A stretch of DNA of 64,000 bases from Azadirachta indica (taxonomy: Eukaryota; Streptophyta; Magnoliopsida; Sapindales; Meliaceae). Both the position numbers and the translations under genes were made by a program. Of the stretch, positions 13,007 to 25,947 are shown one piece after another. How positions within the stretch are numbered: position 1 is the stretch's first letter; each line of letters begins with the position of its first letter. Location: positions 3,739,157 through 3,803,156 of the forward strand of contig CM040449.1 of the NCBI GenBank assembly GCA_022749755.1. The letters run 5' to 3'. A model generated the notes under the pieces. The model saw only the letters and a program-made list of their open reading frames with translations. It made no database searches and was not told the origin of the DNA.

Positions 13007-14397
13007 ATGGCAGGGTGGTTCTACTTAGGAGGAAGAGAAGAAGCTAGAAGCAAACAAGAAGAAGAAGAAGAAGAAGAAGAAGAAAAGGAAGAGAACCTGT
13101 ATTTGTACAGATCAAACGAGGAGATCTACAATAAAGGATTTGAATTATGGCCACAGTATTATCATCAACAAGAAAATATGAGCAACTATGTCTCGTTTGG
13201 TGTGGGTCCTAGTAGAAGAAACTTCATCAACGCCTCTGATGACTCGCCAAGATCGGGTTTTTCTGGGATGAGACAAGGAGGAGGAGGAATGAACTGTCAA
13301 GATTGTGGTAACCAAGCTAAGAAAGATTGTGCTCATATGAGATGCAGAACTTGTTGTAAGAGCCGAGGGTTTCAGTGCCAAACTCACGTCAAGAGTACTT
13401 GGGTTCCTGCTGCTAAAAGGCGAGAGAGGCAGCAACAGCTATCAGCTTTGCAACGACAGCAGCAGCAGCAGCAACAACAACAACAACAACAACAGCAACA
13501 GCAACAACAAAATCAAGAAGAAGAACGACAACAGTTTCTAGGAGAGAATCCAAAAAGGCAGAGAGAGAATCAAGGTGATACTCCCTCTCATGCCTGCACT
13601 TCTCTTTTACCCATCAGCACAACAGGTAAAGTTATAGTTTTTGAATACAAACAAAGACTACGAAAAAACGCTGCCATGATTGAAGGAATATATGAAATCT
13701 TGAAAAGTTTTGTGGGGAGAAATTTCAGGAATCATAATACTTTGTAGAATTCAAGTTTGGTGAGATCTTGAGCAATTTGAAACAAAGTTTTAAGTACTGG
13801 TATCCAACAAAATCGTATCATTTGCGTGTTTGGGAGTCTACCTCCGTAGTTGTCCACCCACATCGATTACTTTTCCTTCTCTTTACTCCTTTTTCATTCT
13901 TCTACTGTTCGTTAGTAAAACTGACGGAAAAAGGTTTCATAAAATTAGCAAAAATTGTTCTTCCTTTGTTCCTAGTCTTTCTTTAAGAAATTGTATGGCT
14001 TAGCTTTGATTCATTATTGTTTTCTTGGGTGCTGAGATTAGGGTTGGAACTGAGTCAGTTCCCATCTGAACTGAGTTCTCCAGCTGTCTTCCGTTGTGTA
14101 AGGGTAGGCGCCATGGACAATCCTGATGAACAGTTTGCGTATCAGACGGCTGTTAATATCGGAGGACATCTTTTCAAGGGACTCCTTTATGATCAAGGCC
14201 CTGAAAGTAGTTACACCGCAGCAGGTGAGAGCTCTCAACAACTAAATCTTATCACGGGAGCAACAGCCACAACCACAGCCACAACTGCGCCTGCAAGCAA
14301 CCCATCTCCTGCCAATTTGATTGACCCTTCATTATACCCAGCTCCTCTTAATGCTTTCATTGCTGGTACGCAATTCTTTCCACCTCCAAGGTCTTGA
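13007..14397 (+). CDS. SRS5: SHI-related sequence transcription factor (SRS/STY/LRP1 family)
   Basis: Predicted 324-aa nuclear zinc-finger activator of the plant SHI/STY family, which promotes auxin biosynthesis genes (YUC) in gynoecium, stamen, leaf and lateral-root development. Exon 1 is 13007-13625 and exon 2 is 14042-14397; the intron splits a Gly codon. Residues 97-131 form the C3HC3H RING-like finger: CQDCG, then [13 protein letters not shown], then CQTHVKSTW. Basic KRRER follows at 138-141. Exon 2 has [11 protein letters not shown] and the family-specific IGGH box at 246-249 ([16 protein letters not shown]). Before the finger lies an acidic run of Glu (18-30); after it lies a Gln run of about 20 (151-170) written with mixed CAG and CAA codons. 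The ATG at 13007 begins MAGWFYLGG, typical of the family. The symbol rests on linkage with TFIIF-beta and WAT1 as in Arabidopsis; it could be SRS7 or another member. Confidence 0.92.
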
Positions 14398-15332
14398 AAT
14401 GAGACCTGCTTGAGAGCCTTAGCTTTAAACAAAGCTTCATTTGTCATGCAGCTACTATAAATTGTTGGTCCTTTTTTTTTTTTTTTGGTTGTTATGTGGG
14501 TTCCAGTAGATCTTTAACACCCAATGAAGTAGAAAGCACATATATGGAAAAATATTGATGACGAGGATGCATATGATATGGGGATGTTGGTTGTTTTGTT
14601 TCGAATTTCAATTGAGATTTGCTTAGTTAAATTTTGATATTATCGATACACGATATTGTTTTCGTTTTTAGTGTACTTGTGCAGCTGCAGCGCAGCATGT
14701 GGATGTGTGCTTTTTCTATTTCTTTTTGTTTCCTAGCTGGTTTCTTTATGGTTTCTCTTTTCTGGGTTGATATTGAATTTTGCTTTCTGGTTGGTGTTGA
14801 ACTCGAAGCCGCTTTTTCCCGCTTATCCGTTTTCTTGCCGGATGAAAATGGGACGAGATAGGTTTCGTGTTTGGCTAACCAAAGAATTTAGATGCCTTTA
14901 TTTATTTATTTATTTATAATAGCTGAACAATCTCTGAAGAAGAATATATAAAAGCAGCGCATGGGCAGCTTTGCTAGCCTTTGTTGCATTTTGTCAAATG
15001 GCAATTCCCCATTCCAGCTCCAAAAGTGAAAAAAACCATGTATGAATGAAGAATTCATGCCCTCTCTCTCTTTTTCTTTTCTCTCTCCGCGTGTCTGTCT
15101 ACATATACGTTTATACACAATACTTATATATACGAAAATAGATAACTTTTGCAAGCATTTATATCAACTACTTCTCTGCAAGACGATAAAATTTAGCTAC
15201 TTGAATAGACGTGCATGGATGTGACCTTCTCAGTAGAATGGAAAGTGCTTGTCACAGCTCATTAGCTGATAATGTTTAATGCTCCTGCAACTATGTGCAT
15301 GTGATTTATGTATATGTAGACTAGAACTTATG

Positions 15333-15359
<27 letters not shown>
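15333..15359. repeat. (AT)n microsatellite
   Basis: About 13 uninterrupted AT units. Confidence 0.95.
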
Positions 15360-15364
<5 letters not shown>

Positions 15365-16406
15365 CGGTACGTATTGTTTAATAGGGATTAAAGATGCTTC
15401 CATAGACTCCTAGATTTAGTACATCGGAAACAAGCAGAAAAGCTTGTGATACTTTCCCTACTTCTGTAATATAATCTGACCCATAACATGTGCTCTCATC
15501 TGCCGTTGATTAAGGCACTGCACTCTTAAAAGATCCATTACACGCTAGTGTGATTAATATTGCTGTACTTTTATTTCTCTCTCTGACAATAGGTCGAGCA
15601 ACAATATATTTAGGAAGAAGTTCTTGGTCATTCTTCTTGTATACAGAAGATTCTTAAAGAGTTTGATATTGAGGAAGTTGTGCATTCTTCATCCCCGTGA
15701 AAGTTATGTTTTTAAGTCTTAGTTGGGACAGAGAGGTTTTGAAGAAATATCACAACCTTGAATTCGATATTTTTGGTTTATAGATCTAATTCTTCTCACT
15801 TCTATCATTGAAGCATCAGATGTATGCTTCATTTGTAGTTTTACCTTAACAAAAAACGGAAACAAAATTTCTGCTTCAATTATTAGGACAATGTTGTACT
15901 TATAGCAGGTTATAAAGACCAAAGCTTGGGGTTATATAATTTAAACATTCTTGGATCTCATACCTCAAGAAGCCAGATATTGTCATTATTTTTTTAAATG
16001 CTATTAGAATTAATTGGCAAAAAATATCATAAATAATTCTTGCCCTCCAACGTTGTTGGAAATTATTTCACAATTAATGTAGGCTGCTTTATTGACATTA
16101 TGGTCTGTTTTTAAAAGTATGAGTGCTTAAAGCTAGGGTGCGAAAAAAATAATGTCAGTTCCTATGCATAGTTGCTTACATTATATATCTCCGGATGATG
16201 GAAAAAGAAATGAGCTTCTAATTATCAAAGGAAATGAAGGATTGATAGGTTCACAATATTGAACATATGAATTATTGAGAGTAACCATGTCTACATTGGA
16301 TAGCTGATGGTTCAGTGATTGAGTACGATAACGATGTTGTGAAGGATAGATGTGGTATTGATTTGTCTCTAGCCTATTATTTTCTAGCCTAAAATAAAAA
16401 CATTAA

Positions 16407-16442
16407 GGGAGGGAGGGAGGGGGGGAGGGAGGGAGGGAGGGA
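16407..16442 (+). repeat. (GGGA)n tract, candidate G-quadruplex
   Basis: GGGA repeated eight times with one seven-G interruption in the middle. It offers at least eight G-triplets separated by single A residues, which is the classical G-quadruplex pattern. No gene overlaps it. Confidence 0.9.
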
Positions 16443-16580
16443 TTATGAATACCTAATCCACGAATGATCCAACAATTGTGTATCCCCACAAAACTATATA
16501 TGTTAAAAAATGAAGAAAAGAAATGTTTTTAATGCATGTCGATAATATACTTCTTTACTGGCATGCAGCTGAGACAATTA

Positions 16581-16581
16581 A

Positions 16582-16619
<38 letters not shown>
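16581..16619. repeat. Compound (TG)n(TA)n microsatellite
   Basis: About ten TG units followed directly by about ten TA units. Confidence 0.95.
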
Positions 16620-18043
16620 CTGTGCGCTTGTGAGGGAATGAAATCCTGAAATCCTGGCAAAATCCGTATCTTTCGCTGCAATGCATTATGCATATATTAT
16701 TAAAAGCCCATTTTTCAAGCTGACTAGAGCTAAGTACTCAGACTAACTTGGCATTTTCATCTCCACAAACCGATTGCTACTCTTCCATGAAGTGTATATG
16801 TTTAACCATATTGAGTTATCAAAATTTGTTGTCTTCCCAACGTGTTGTAAAATCTATCAAGTCGATCTCCTTCTGCAACGCGACATGCATTCGTATTGTT
16901 TATTTGATTGGTCCCCAGTTATCCCGAGTGATGGTAATATGGAAAAAGCCAAATGATCGTCCAGAATAAACGCTAGGGTTTCTTACAATAGGCACTCTAG
17001 CTTTTTGAGAACACATACATAGGTTTTGTTCAGCCGCATGCAAATCAACTGTAAGTTTTTTCTCCTTGGCTTTGATGCAGAGATATATATACAATAATTA
17101 ATTAATGTGGTCCAATTAATTTCAGTTTAATCGTTTCCCTGCAGCTTTGCTGCAAGCTGCATGCGCGGTGGAAAATCCCAGTGGGTTTTCTTTGTCATGC
17201 ATGATAAAAAGACCTTGAGTGTATCGAGTCCCGCAGTCATTGACCATCAGACCATGCATTCTTTCCTCAGCACTTTTCCTGAAACCATCAAAAAGACTTG
17301 TCATATATAGCCGCAATTGAGCTAGACTGACGGGAAAAACGTCTAATGATGCACGTATATTATGTATATATTTCTTTTCTTCTGTTTTTTGTTTTGGGCA
17401 AAAAGTGTACTATTAAGATTACAAAATTTCTAGAATTTATATGGTTATTAATTTAGCTGGTAATTGTTCACATCTACAACATCTAAATATTCTGATTTGT
17501 AAATTGAATTTTCATTTAAAATTGTTTGTTTAATTGATTTGATAAATGTAATTACAAATTCACCTCTGAAGATATAATGAGTTAACCTTAATTTAGCATG
17601 CAACAACGTGGGATGCATTAATGACTTACAGAAAATTGAGGGTTATTTGATGTTTGTCAATAAATAAAAGGATTATGTTTATCGAATAAATATGAGGTTT
17701 AAGTTTTGTCTTTATTTTATTAAGAGTTTGCATTGAGGATATATTATCTTATTTAATTGTTTTTACGGTGATCTGAACTATTCTGGTTTGGTCAAGAGAA
17801 AAATTTATAATATTTTCATGTTTTCTTGAAGTAAAAACAAAAAAAGCTGAAAAGAAAATGAATTTTTCTATTCCAAACAATACCCTAAGTTTCCAAGAAA
17901 TTGGGTGGGAATTAAATTTGGCTTGGTTCCGAGGCTTTGGGGAAATGTCAAAACGATGCGTTTAGTACGACGCCAAGTGTTATAGGCGACGAATTAAACG
18001 TCGTCGCAGAAAGAATTAAATTTTTTATATTTGTCCGATTAAT

Positions 18044-18049
18044 CACGTG
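18044..18049 (+). promoter_or_regulatory. G-box / ABRE-type core upstream of VHA-a
   Basis: CACGTG inside ATCACGTGTCC, about 240 bp before the ATG of the V-ATPase gene. The ACGTGTC part matches the ABRE core. Function is inferred only. Confidence 0.4.
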
Positions 18050-18285
18050 TCCTGAAAACGACGACCACGAAACCGACACCATAAATGCCCGCGAGGGGAC
18101 GAATCTCGCAGAGTTTTTCTGGTGAGAAAAAAAAAAAAAAAAGAAGAAATGAATTGAATTAATTTAACCAGTTTGACAAATTGATTGTCCGGTGAATTCT
18201 CACCCGACCACGATCTGGTGTACATATTGATCTATATAGACGCACATTGTATAAAAAAAATTGTATAATTATAAAATTAAAAAAA

Positions 18286-21200
18286 ATGGTGGTCGGTGGA
18301 TGTTGGCCGACGATGGATCTGCTGCGGTCGGAGCCGATGCAATTGGTGCAATTGATCATCCCTATGGAATCAGCTCATCGCACGATCTCGTATCTCGGTG
18401 ACCTTGGCCTTTTCCAATTCAAAGACGTGAGTTAATTTCCTGATTAATATTGCGCTGAGCTAAATGTCATTCCTTATAAAATTGAGCATTACGTGAAATT
18501 TTCGCTTTGTAAATTGAATTACAATTAGTAGATTTTACTTTACAAATGAAATGTATTAGCGTGATAAATTTTAAGTATTAGCTGAATTTGAAATTTCGGC
18601 ATATTGAGTGGAAGCAGGTCTCAAATTTAAAATTAAGATAGATTTTTTTTTCATAGTTTGTTATGTTTTGTTATAATTTCCTTTTCCCACTGACCTTTCA
18701 TGAATTTATTGCATGCATTGTATTTTTTTGTTTGTAGCTCAATGCTGAAAAAAGCCCGTTCCAGCGGACATACGCTGTTCAGGTGCGTTTTCTTGACCTT
18801 CAAATTACATATGATTTGGTTTTCACAACAGAATTTTATTCTCATACAATGTGTGTGTTTATTGGAGTAATATTTAACTATTAGGAGATAATAATGTTGT
18901 GTATTGAATTGCTGTGATCATGTACTTCAAATAGACCTGTTCTGGTCCGGTCATATGATATGTTTTCAATATGTTAGCTGGATACTTGGTCTGTGTTGGT
19001 AGCTGGATCAGTTCAAGATATCTTGAAGATGACTGAAGCAACTCTGTGAAAAACTCTTTTATCATACTTTTGACATTTGCATTTGCAGGAAATCAGATTA
19101 GTACAAAGATTCAATTATCATAATATTATTGTCATTTTTCATAGTATGCTAGTTATTTCCAGAGATCTTTTATGAACAATGTAAGTATATGCTACACATG
19201 TATATTTAGTTGTATTTTGTTATGTGTTTATCATTTTACCATTCAGATGAAAAGATGTGGGGAAATGGCTCGCAAGCTACGGTTTTTCAAGGAACAAATG
19301 TCAAAGGCAGGTTTGTCTCCTCCATCAAGGTCTGCAGAAAATGTGGATATTGATTTTGACAACTTGGAGGTATTCTAGTTCTTTAAATTCTAGTCTGTTG
19401 GATTATGAAGTATTTGATGTTTCATATTTAAACAACTTTCTCGGAGGCATGGTTAGGTAAAGCTTGGAGAACTTGAATCTGAGCTGATAGAGATGAATGC
19501 AAATGATGAGAAGTTGCAACATGCTTACAATGAACTGTTAGAGTATAAGCTGGTTCTGCAGAAGGTATGGCTGGCTTTGCCGCTGATACCTCTTAGTCAT
19601 TACAGTTTGTTAATGTTTTCATTACCAGTGTGGTGAGAAATCATTTTGAGGTGGCAACTCCATTGTGGAATTACTGTGCTAGCAGTTGCACTAGAATTTA
19701 ACTGGTTCTGATAAATAATCTTCTGATTTTATATTATGATCAATTGCAATATCTTTCTATAGCAATATGTTCTTGACGCGGAGGAACATTCCTAATTGGA
19801 TATTATCACTACCCCGTTGTAACTTCAGTTAGAGAAAGTTCAGATCAATATCTTTCATTATGTTGCATATAACACCTAATTAGCATAGCGTCCTTTTTAA
19901 CCCAGAAAATCATCTTAACTGGAAGTATTTTGTCACTGTTGTCTCATTTCAGGCTGGTGAGTTTTTCAATTCTGCTCAAAGCGGACCTGCATCTCAGCAC
20001 AGAGAACTTGAATCACATCACCTTGGTGAAGGATCCATTGACAGTCCATTGTTATTGGAGCAAGTAAAGTGTCTTAGCTCCAAGTTTCTTCTTTACCACA
20101 GTCAGTTGATATCTTCTATTTTCCTTTATATGGGGCTTATTAATTTGATATTGTGTAGGAAATGGTAACAGATCCATCAAAGCAAGTTAAGCTGGGGTTT
20201 GTCAGTGGTCTTGTTCCAAGAGAAAAGTCAATGGCTTTTGAAAGGATCCTGTTTCGTGCAACCAGAGGCAATGTGTTTTTGAAGCAATCTGTGGTTCAGG
20301 ATTCTGTCACTGATCCTGTGTCTGGAGAGAAGGTTAGTGCTTGGATTTTCAAATCAACTCTGTGAAGCCTTAATCTTCTACTGTATGAGGTAGACTACAT
20401 AAGTCCATTTTTGCTTTCATGCTCCATATAGGGAGGACTTCTTTTAAATCACAGACAGTGATTCCTTTATCATGTCTCTAGATATTTAACTTCTTGGAAG
20501 GGTGTAATATTGTTTTTGTCTTTAATTGCATGCTTTTTTAACTTGGGTTTTGCTATAACCAATAAAGTGTTTTTGTCTTCTTGTTTCGTATCTACATATT
20601 CCAGTGTGTCTGTCCACCTGTTTTATGCCAAATGATAATTTTACCCATTTATCTAAGAAACTCATGGGGAGTCAATTACAGGTTGAGAAAAATGTATTTG
20701 TCGTCTTTTACTCTGGTGAGAGAGCAAAGAACAAAATTTTGAAAATATGCGATGCCTTTGGAGCAAACCGCTATCCATTTGTGGATGACTTGGGAAAACA
20801 ATTTCAGATGATTTCAGAGGTATGCATTTTTCCTTCTGTTGGATTTGTCCTTATTCAATTGAAATCTGAAGCATAAGGATAATGTAACTTGATTTCCTGT
20901 TATATTTTGGGTTTTAGTGGTGTTATTTGGTATAATTGTGACTCATTCACTAAGATCTAGAATACTATTTTCTCCTTCATTTCTTTCTTTTTCCTTTTTT
21001 GGGTCAGTGGGATTATTCTTTGTTATCAGTTAAGTCATTGTAAGTTCTTGTAGTAACATCATCACTGTTCTGGTCCTAAAATATTAAACTGCTAAAAGGG
21101 TGCATTTTTTTCTTCTTCTTTTTATTTTTGTTTGGGGGTGGAGCGTCAGTTTTGTTCATTGTTAATAGTTGCTTCGTTTTCAGTTCTTACAGTGGCATCA

Positions 21201-24200
21201 GCTTATGTTGCTTGTAAGCAATTGAACTCACAGCCACATGAATTGTTAACAATTGTTTAGATGTGGCATCTGGTTACAACTTGGTGGAAGTCCTAGTTCT
21301 GGGTTTTAGTTGATTAGTGACAATACAATCTGAAGTTTGTAACTACTCTAATTTCCAGGTGTCTGGAAGACTTTCAGAGCTGAAGACTACCATAGATGTT
21401 GGGCTGGTGCATCGGAGCAATCTGTTACAGACAATGGGCTACCAAGTTGAGCAATGGAACCTCCTGGTTTGTTTCAATTTTTTGATTTGATATCCTGTGG
21501 TCTTTTCCAGTGAAATATTAAATCAAATATGCTCTCTTGATTTTGTGTCTGTATGTGGACATGTGTGGCTGTGTAGTGGGATCAGCCACTTTTGAGTTGA
21601 CTTGGGTATATGGCTGTAAGCTTCTTTGTTTTGATTTATGTAGGTGAAGAAGCAAAAAGCCATTTATCACACTTTAAATATGCTCAGCATAGATGTGACA
21701 AAGAAGTGTCTTGTTGCAGAGGGATGGTCTCCTGTTTCTGCAACAAATCAGGTTTGTTCCTTTCATACTTGTTGGTTGAAAAATTAAGAAATAAATAATA
21801 AAAATGTTTGTTGTTTTTATCTGTATTAGTTTCTGTCCTTGTCCTGTGCGGTGTTTGTTGTTTTGCCTTTTGCTTGAATTGGATCCTAGTACAGCTCGTT
21901 GTTGGATATAATATTTAACTACCTTAGGGTTGAATTTTGCAGATTCAAAATACTCTACAGCGGGCAACCATTGACAGCAACTCACAAATTGGGGCCATAT
22001 TCCAGGTTTTGCAAACAAAAGAATCACCACCAACCTGCTTCCAGACCAATAAATTTACTTCTGCTTTTCAAGAAATTGTTGATGCGTATGGGTGAGTCAC
22101 TTCAGGAGCTGTTCATTGCTATGTATTGTAAAGGCAATCAAAATGCATTATCACTGCAAGTAATATACCTGCTAAGATATATGCAAATGCCTTTATGCTA
22201 ACTCTGCAATACTAAATATTCATGTGCTATCTGATTCAGTTGGAAATTTGCTTCCAACGGTTTCAACAATGATCTGATAATCCATGTCATGCTGTCCACT
22301 GACATATTTTGTGGGATGCAGTTGGTATATGACATTTACAGACTTAGTTGTTTGGCCTTCAGCTGCTTATGTCCCATGCAGCAATAAGATAATCTTTTAC
22401 CCATTTGAGAATCTTATGATATTAATTTACAGTAAGACAATCTTTTACTCTTTTGAGAATCTTAAGATATTAATTTATGTATGGCCTGGACTCATTTAGT
22501 TCGCTATTGCTAAATAATCATTTTGCTTAAGAGTTCTCTGATACAAGGTTATTGCAGGGTTGCAAAGTATCAGGAAGCAAATCCTGGTGTATACACAATT
22601 GTCACATTTCCTTTTCTTTTTGCTGTAATGTTTGGTGATTGGGGTCATGGTATATGTTTGTTGCTTGCAACACTATATTTCATAATCAGGGAAAAGAAAT
22701 TTTCCTCTCAGGTAATTACATCACTTCTTGGTTGTTGCCAGTAAGCTTTAGTTGGTCTGTGGTTTCGGTATAGTTATCTATTTTTCTTTTTTTCCCCCTA
22801 ACAGAAGCTTGGAGACATCATTGAAATGACTTTTGGTGGCCGTTATGTTATTATGATGATGGCACTGTTCTCAATCTACACGGGATTGATATATAATGAA
22901 TTTTTTTCAATCCCATTTGAGCTATTTGGGCCCTCCGCCTATGCATGCCATGACCCTTCCTGCAGGTACTAAATCATGTGTGATGGACCATAGTATATAT
23001 GGGTAAAGGTAATCTGTTTGTGTAAGTTACGCCCATCCTTTTGGTTGCAGGGATGCTACTACAATAGGTTTAATAAAGGTGCGTTCCACTTATCCATTTG
23101 GTGTTGATCCAAGGTGGCATGGTACCCGAAGTGAGCTACCATTTCTTAACTCATTGAAGATGAAGATGTCAATTTTATTGGGGGTAGCACAGATGAATCT
23201 TGGGATCATATTAAGCTACTTCAATGCAAAATTCTTTGGAAATGACATAAATATCTGGTAAAGTATTTTGTTCAGTCAGATTCTTGCATTTTTCATGCAT
23301 GATTAGACTGTTGATTCTCGTGTGTGTGGTAGCACTCATGTTGGCTCACTATTGGTAGAGTACTTAGCAATTTTCTATTTGCTATCTCTTGCAAAGAAGA
23401 GAATTCTTGAGGCATCTATCTTGAATATGCATTTGAAATGGATAAAGTGATCTTTTATCTGCTTGGACCATGGTTGAATTTTTACTCTTTCTCTTGTGTT
23501 GATCATTCGTTTAAAGGCTATTTACTTGAGATGATTTAATGATGATAACAAAAAAGTGAACTGCCTAACCACGGACTGTCGCAGGCACCAATTTGTTCCC
23601 CAGATGATATTTTTAAATAGCTTGTTTGGCTACCTCTCTCTCCTCATTATTGTGAAATGGTGCACTGGGTCTCAAGCTGATCTATACCATGTGATGATAT
23701 ACATGTTCCTGAGTCCTGCTGAAGATCTTGGTGAAAATCAGCTTTTTGTCGGCCAAAAATTCCTCCAGGTATAAATATTGATTATGTGGTAATTGTTTCA
23801 TATAGTACATGAAAGTGACAGTGATTGATATGTGTTCATGTTCCTATTATTAGATTTTGCTGCTACTATCGGCCCTTGTTGCTGTACCGTGGATGTTGTT
23901 TCCTAAGCCATTTCTCTTGAAGAAGCAACATGAAGAAGTATGCTAGACATGTTTTTCTTTTTCACCACTAGTTATGCAATTTTATATAACTGTCTTTTAG
24001 AAGCTCTTGTGTAATTCCTCCCTAATCATCTTGTTGATCCTTGACCATTTCATACTGTTGTCTTCAGAGGCACCGGGGTGAATCCTATGCACTGCTTCAT
24101 AGTTATGATGACCCTCTTGAAATGGAGCATCGTGATCCCCATGGCTCCCATGGCCACGAGGAATTTGAGTTCAGTGAGGTCTTTGTCCACCAACTTATAC

Positions 24201-25153
24201 ATACCATAGAGTTTGTTCTTGGAGCAGTGTCTAATACAGCTTCATATCTACGTTTATGGGCCCTCAGGTACTATTATTTTGGCTTCCCAGCTGCAACAGA
24301 AATCTTAACATGCATGGGTGTCTAACACCACGCTGTAGTTGCTTATATGTTGTGATTTTGAGACATTCATCATTATGGTGTTAGTTTGGTAGAAAGCTTA
24401 GATTTTTTTATGTGCTTGATGACACTAGATAAGGGTTGCATCTCAGACTCTTTGAAGGGGTATACTGTTTAACTTCTAATCTTTGCTTCTCTTGGATTAG
24501 AACTGTTGGTGCATAATGACTAAAAGTTGACATACCATGCATACTGCTGACAATAACATAATAAATTGAAATGAGGCTTCCAATATGTAATCCAATTTGT
24601 TGCGAAACTATGTTGATCAGATGGTTAAGGTCTGACCAATGAGGACTTTCAGCTGCATCTCTAGAATTTTCTTTACTTTTTGGTTATACGCTTTTCATTG
24701 ATTTAAAAATGTTTTTTAAATGCATACTTTCTACTTAAGATTTATAAGTTAAATGTTTGATATCCGGTTTTTGCTTCATTCAGTCTAGCCCATTCAGAGT
24801 TGTCAAGTGTATTTTATGACAAGGTTTTGCTCCTGGCTTGGGGGTAAGTATCTTTTATGTCTGCTATTCTTTCCAGATTTTTCCTCTGCTGCAAATGGCT
24901 TGAGATATCAACATGGTAAATTTATTAATTCATTGTGAATAAATGCAGGTTCAACAATGTCATTGTTCTTATTATTGGAATAATTGTGTTTATATTTGCA
25001 ACTGTTGGTGTGCTCCTAGTAATGGAAACCCTAAGTGCATTCTTACACGCGTTGAGGCTACACTGGGTGGAATTTCAGAACAAGTTCTATGAGGGTGACG
25101 GTTATAAATTCTGCCCATTTTCATTTGCCTTACTCAGCGAGGAGGATGAATGA
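18286..25153 (+). CDS. VHA-a3: V-type proton ATPase subunit a (VHA-a2/a3 type)
   Basis: Predicted 819-aa membrane subunit of the V0 sector. It forms the proton half-channels and with the c-ring moves protons into the vacuole. Eighteen exons: 18286-18426, 18738-18782, 19247-19369, 19457-19564, 19953-20063, 20159-20332, 20682-20819, 21359-21466, 21644-21751, 21943-22091, 22558-22711, 22805-22965, 23051-23257, 23585-23768, 23854-23937, 24068-24267, 24784-24843, 24949-25153. All junctions are GT-AG and in phase, total 2,460 nt. The start [19 protein letters not shown] is family-typical. Membrane domain landmarks are [59 protein letters not shown] and [15 protein letters not shown], which holds the essential proton-path Arg (R727). 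Length fits Arabidopsis VHA-a3 (821 aa) at the tonoplast. Assignment to a2 versus a3 is not resolved by reading; the RD19 neighbour is shared by both Arabidopsis loci. Confidence 0.95.
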
Positions 25154-25947
25154 TTAACTGCTTGAAAGCTAGGTATAGTCTAGAAGATAGGAAACATATT
25201 TGATTACATTGAATTTTCCGGGAGAACAGACAGTGGTCATTTTTTTATTTGCATTCTAAATAGAGATTCTAGTGACTATAATTGAACTAGCAACTGGGGA
25301 TCCTTGAAATGCAGTTGCTGCATGGTGAGTGATTGTGAAATAACTAGGCTGGCAGATCAAATTCAAGTTAAGTAGGAAGTTGAATTTGATCTTGTCGAGC
25401 ATCTAGAGTTTATTGGAGGAGAGTGCAGATGGTTTAAGCGATTTATTGAGAAGTTAATCTATGGGAAATTGTATCTAAACTTAGTATTGAGCAAACCTTT
25501 TAGGTCTCTAGAATTACGACTGTTTTTGGCTTAGTATCCTGATTCTGCTATTGCGATTATTTTCTGGGTGATTTTTGTTCTGTTGTAATGTTATAACGGG
25601 GAATGCTGGTAAAATAATGTCCGCTGTCAATCTGCGGAAGCCATGGATGTAAGTTGTATTCTCATTTCCATATGCTGAACATGGATTGATCTATTGCTGC
25701 GCCCTATTGTTGGCACGAAAGAAGGAAAAGAGGAAAATCGTCATATCCGGAAACCAGAAGGTAGGAGATACGGTAGTGCATCTTTTATTAATAAAGAAAT
25801 TTCTGTGCCCATAGTAAACAAATATAATTTCCTGTATATCTGATATGAATTAACTGTCGGCAACCAGTCGAGTCGTAATTCCATCACGTAAATTAAAGCG
25901 ATCGTTTTATTTATTCATAAATAATATATTAAGGGAAAGGATATATG
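25154..25947. other. Convergent intergenic region, VHA-a 3' end to RD19 pseudogene
   Basis: Holds the VHA-a 3' untranslated region. A candidate polyadenylation signal TTAATAAAG lies near 25787. Nothing else is recognised. Confidence 0.5.

Larger units (their letters stand above)
14398..18285. other. Intergenic region between SRS and V-ATPase subunit a
   Basis: 3.9 kb with no supported gene. It contains an AT run (15333-15359), a GGGA tract (16407-16442) and a TG/TA compound repeat (16581-16619). A minus-strand open frame at 17122-17316 has no recognisable domain. The last 350 bp is the V-ATPase promoter and leader, with a G-box CACGTG at 18044-18049 and CGACG-rich sequence around 17970-18070. 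Confidence 0.5.

Noticed and set aside
17122..17316. 64-codon minus-strand open frame with Cys residues, considered as a small secreted peptide
   Set aside because: No signal peptide and no recognisable motif; similar open frames occur by chance in the region.
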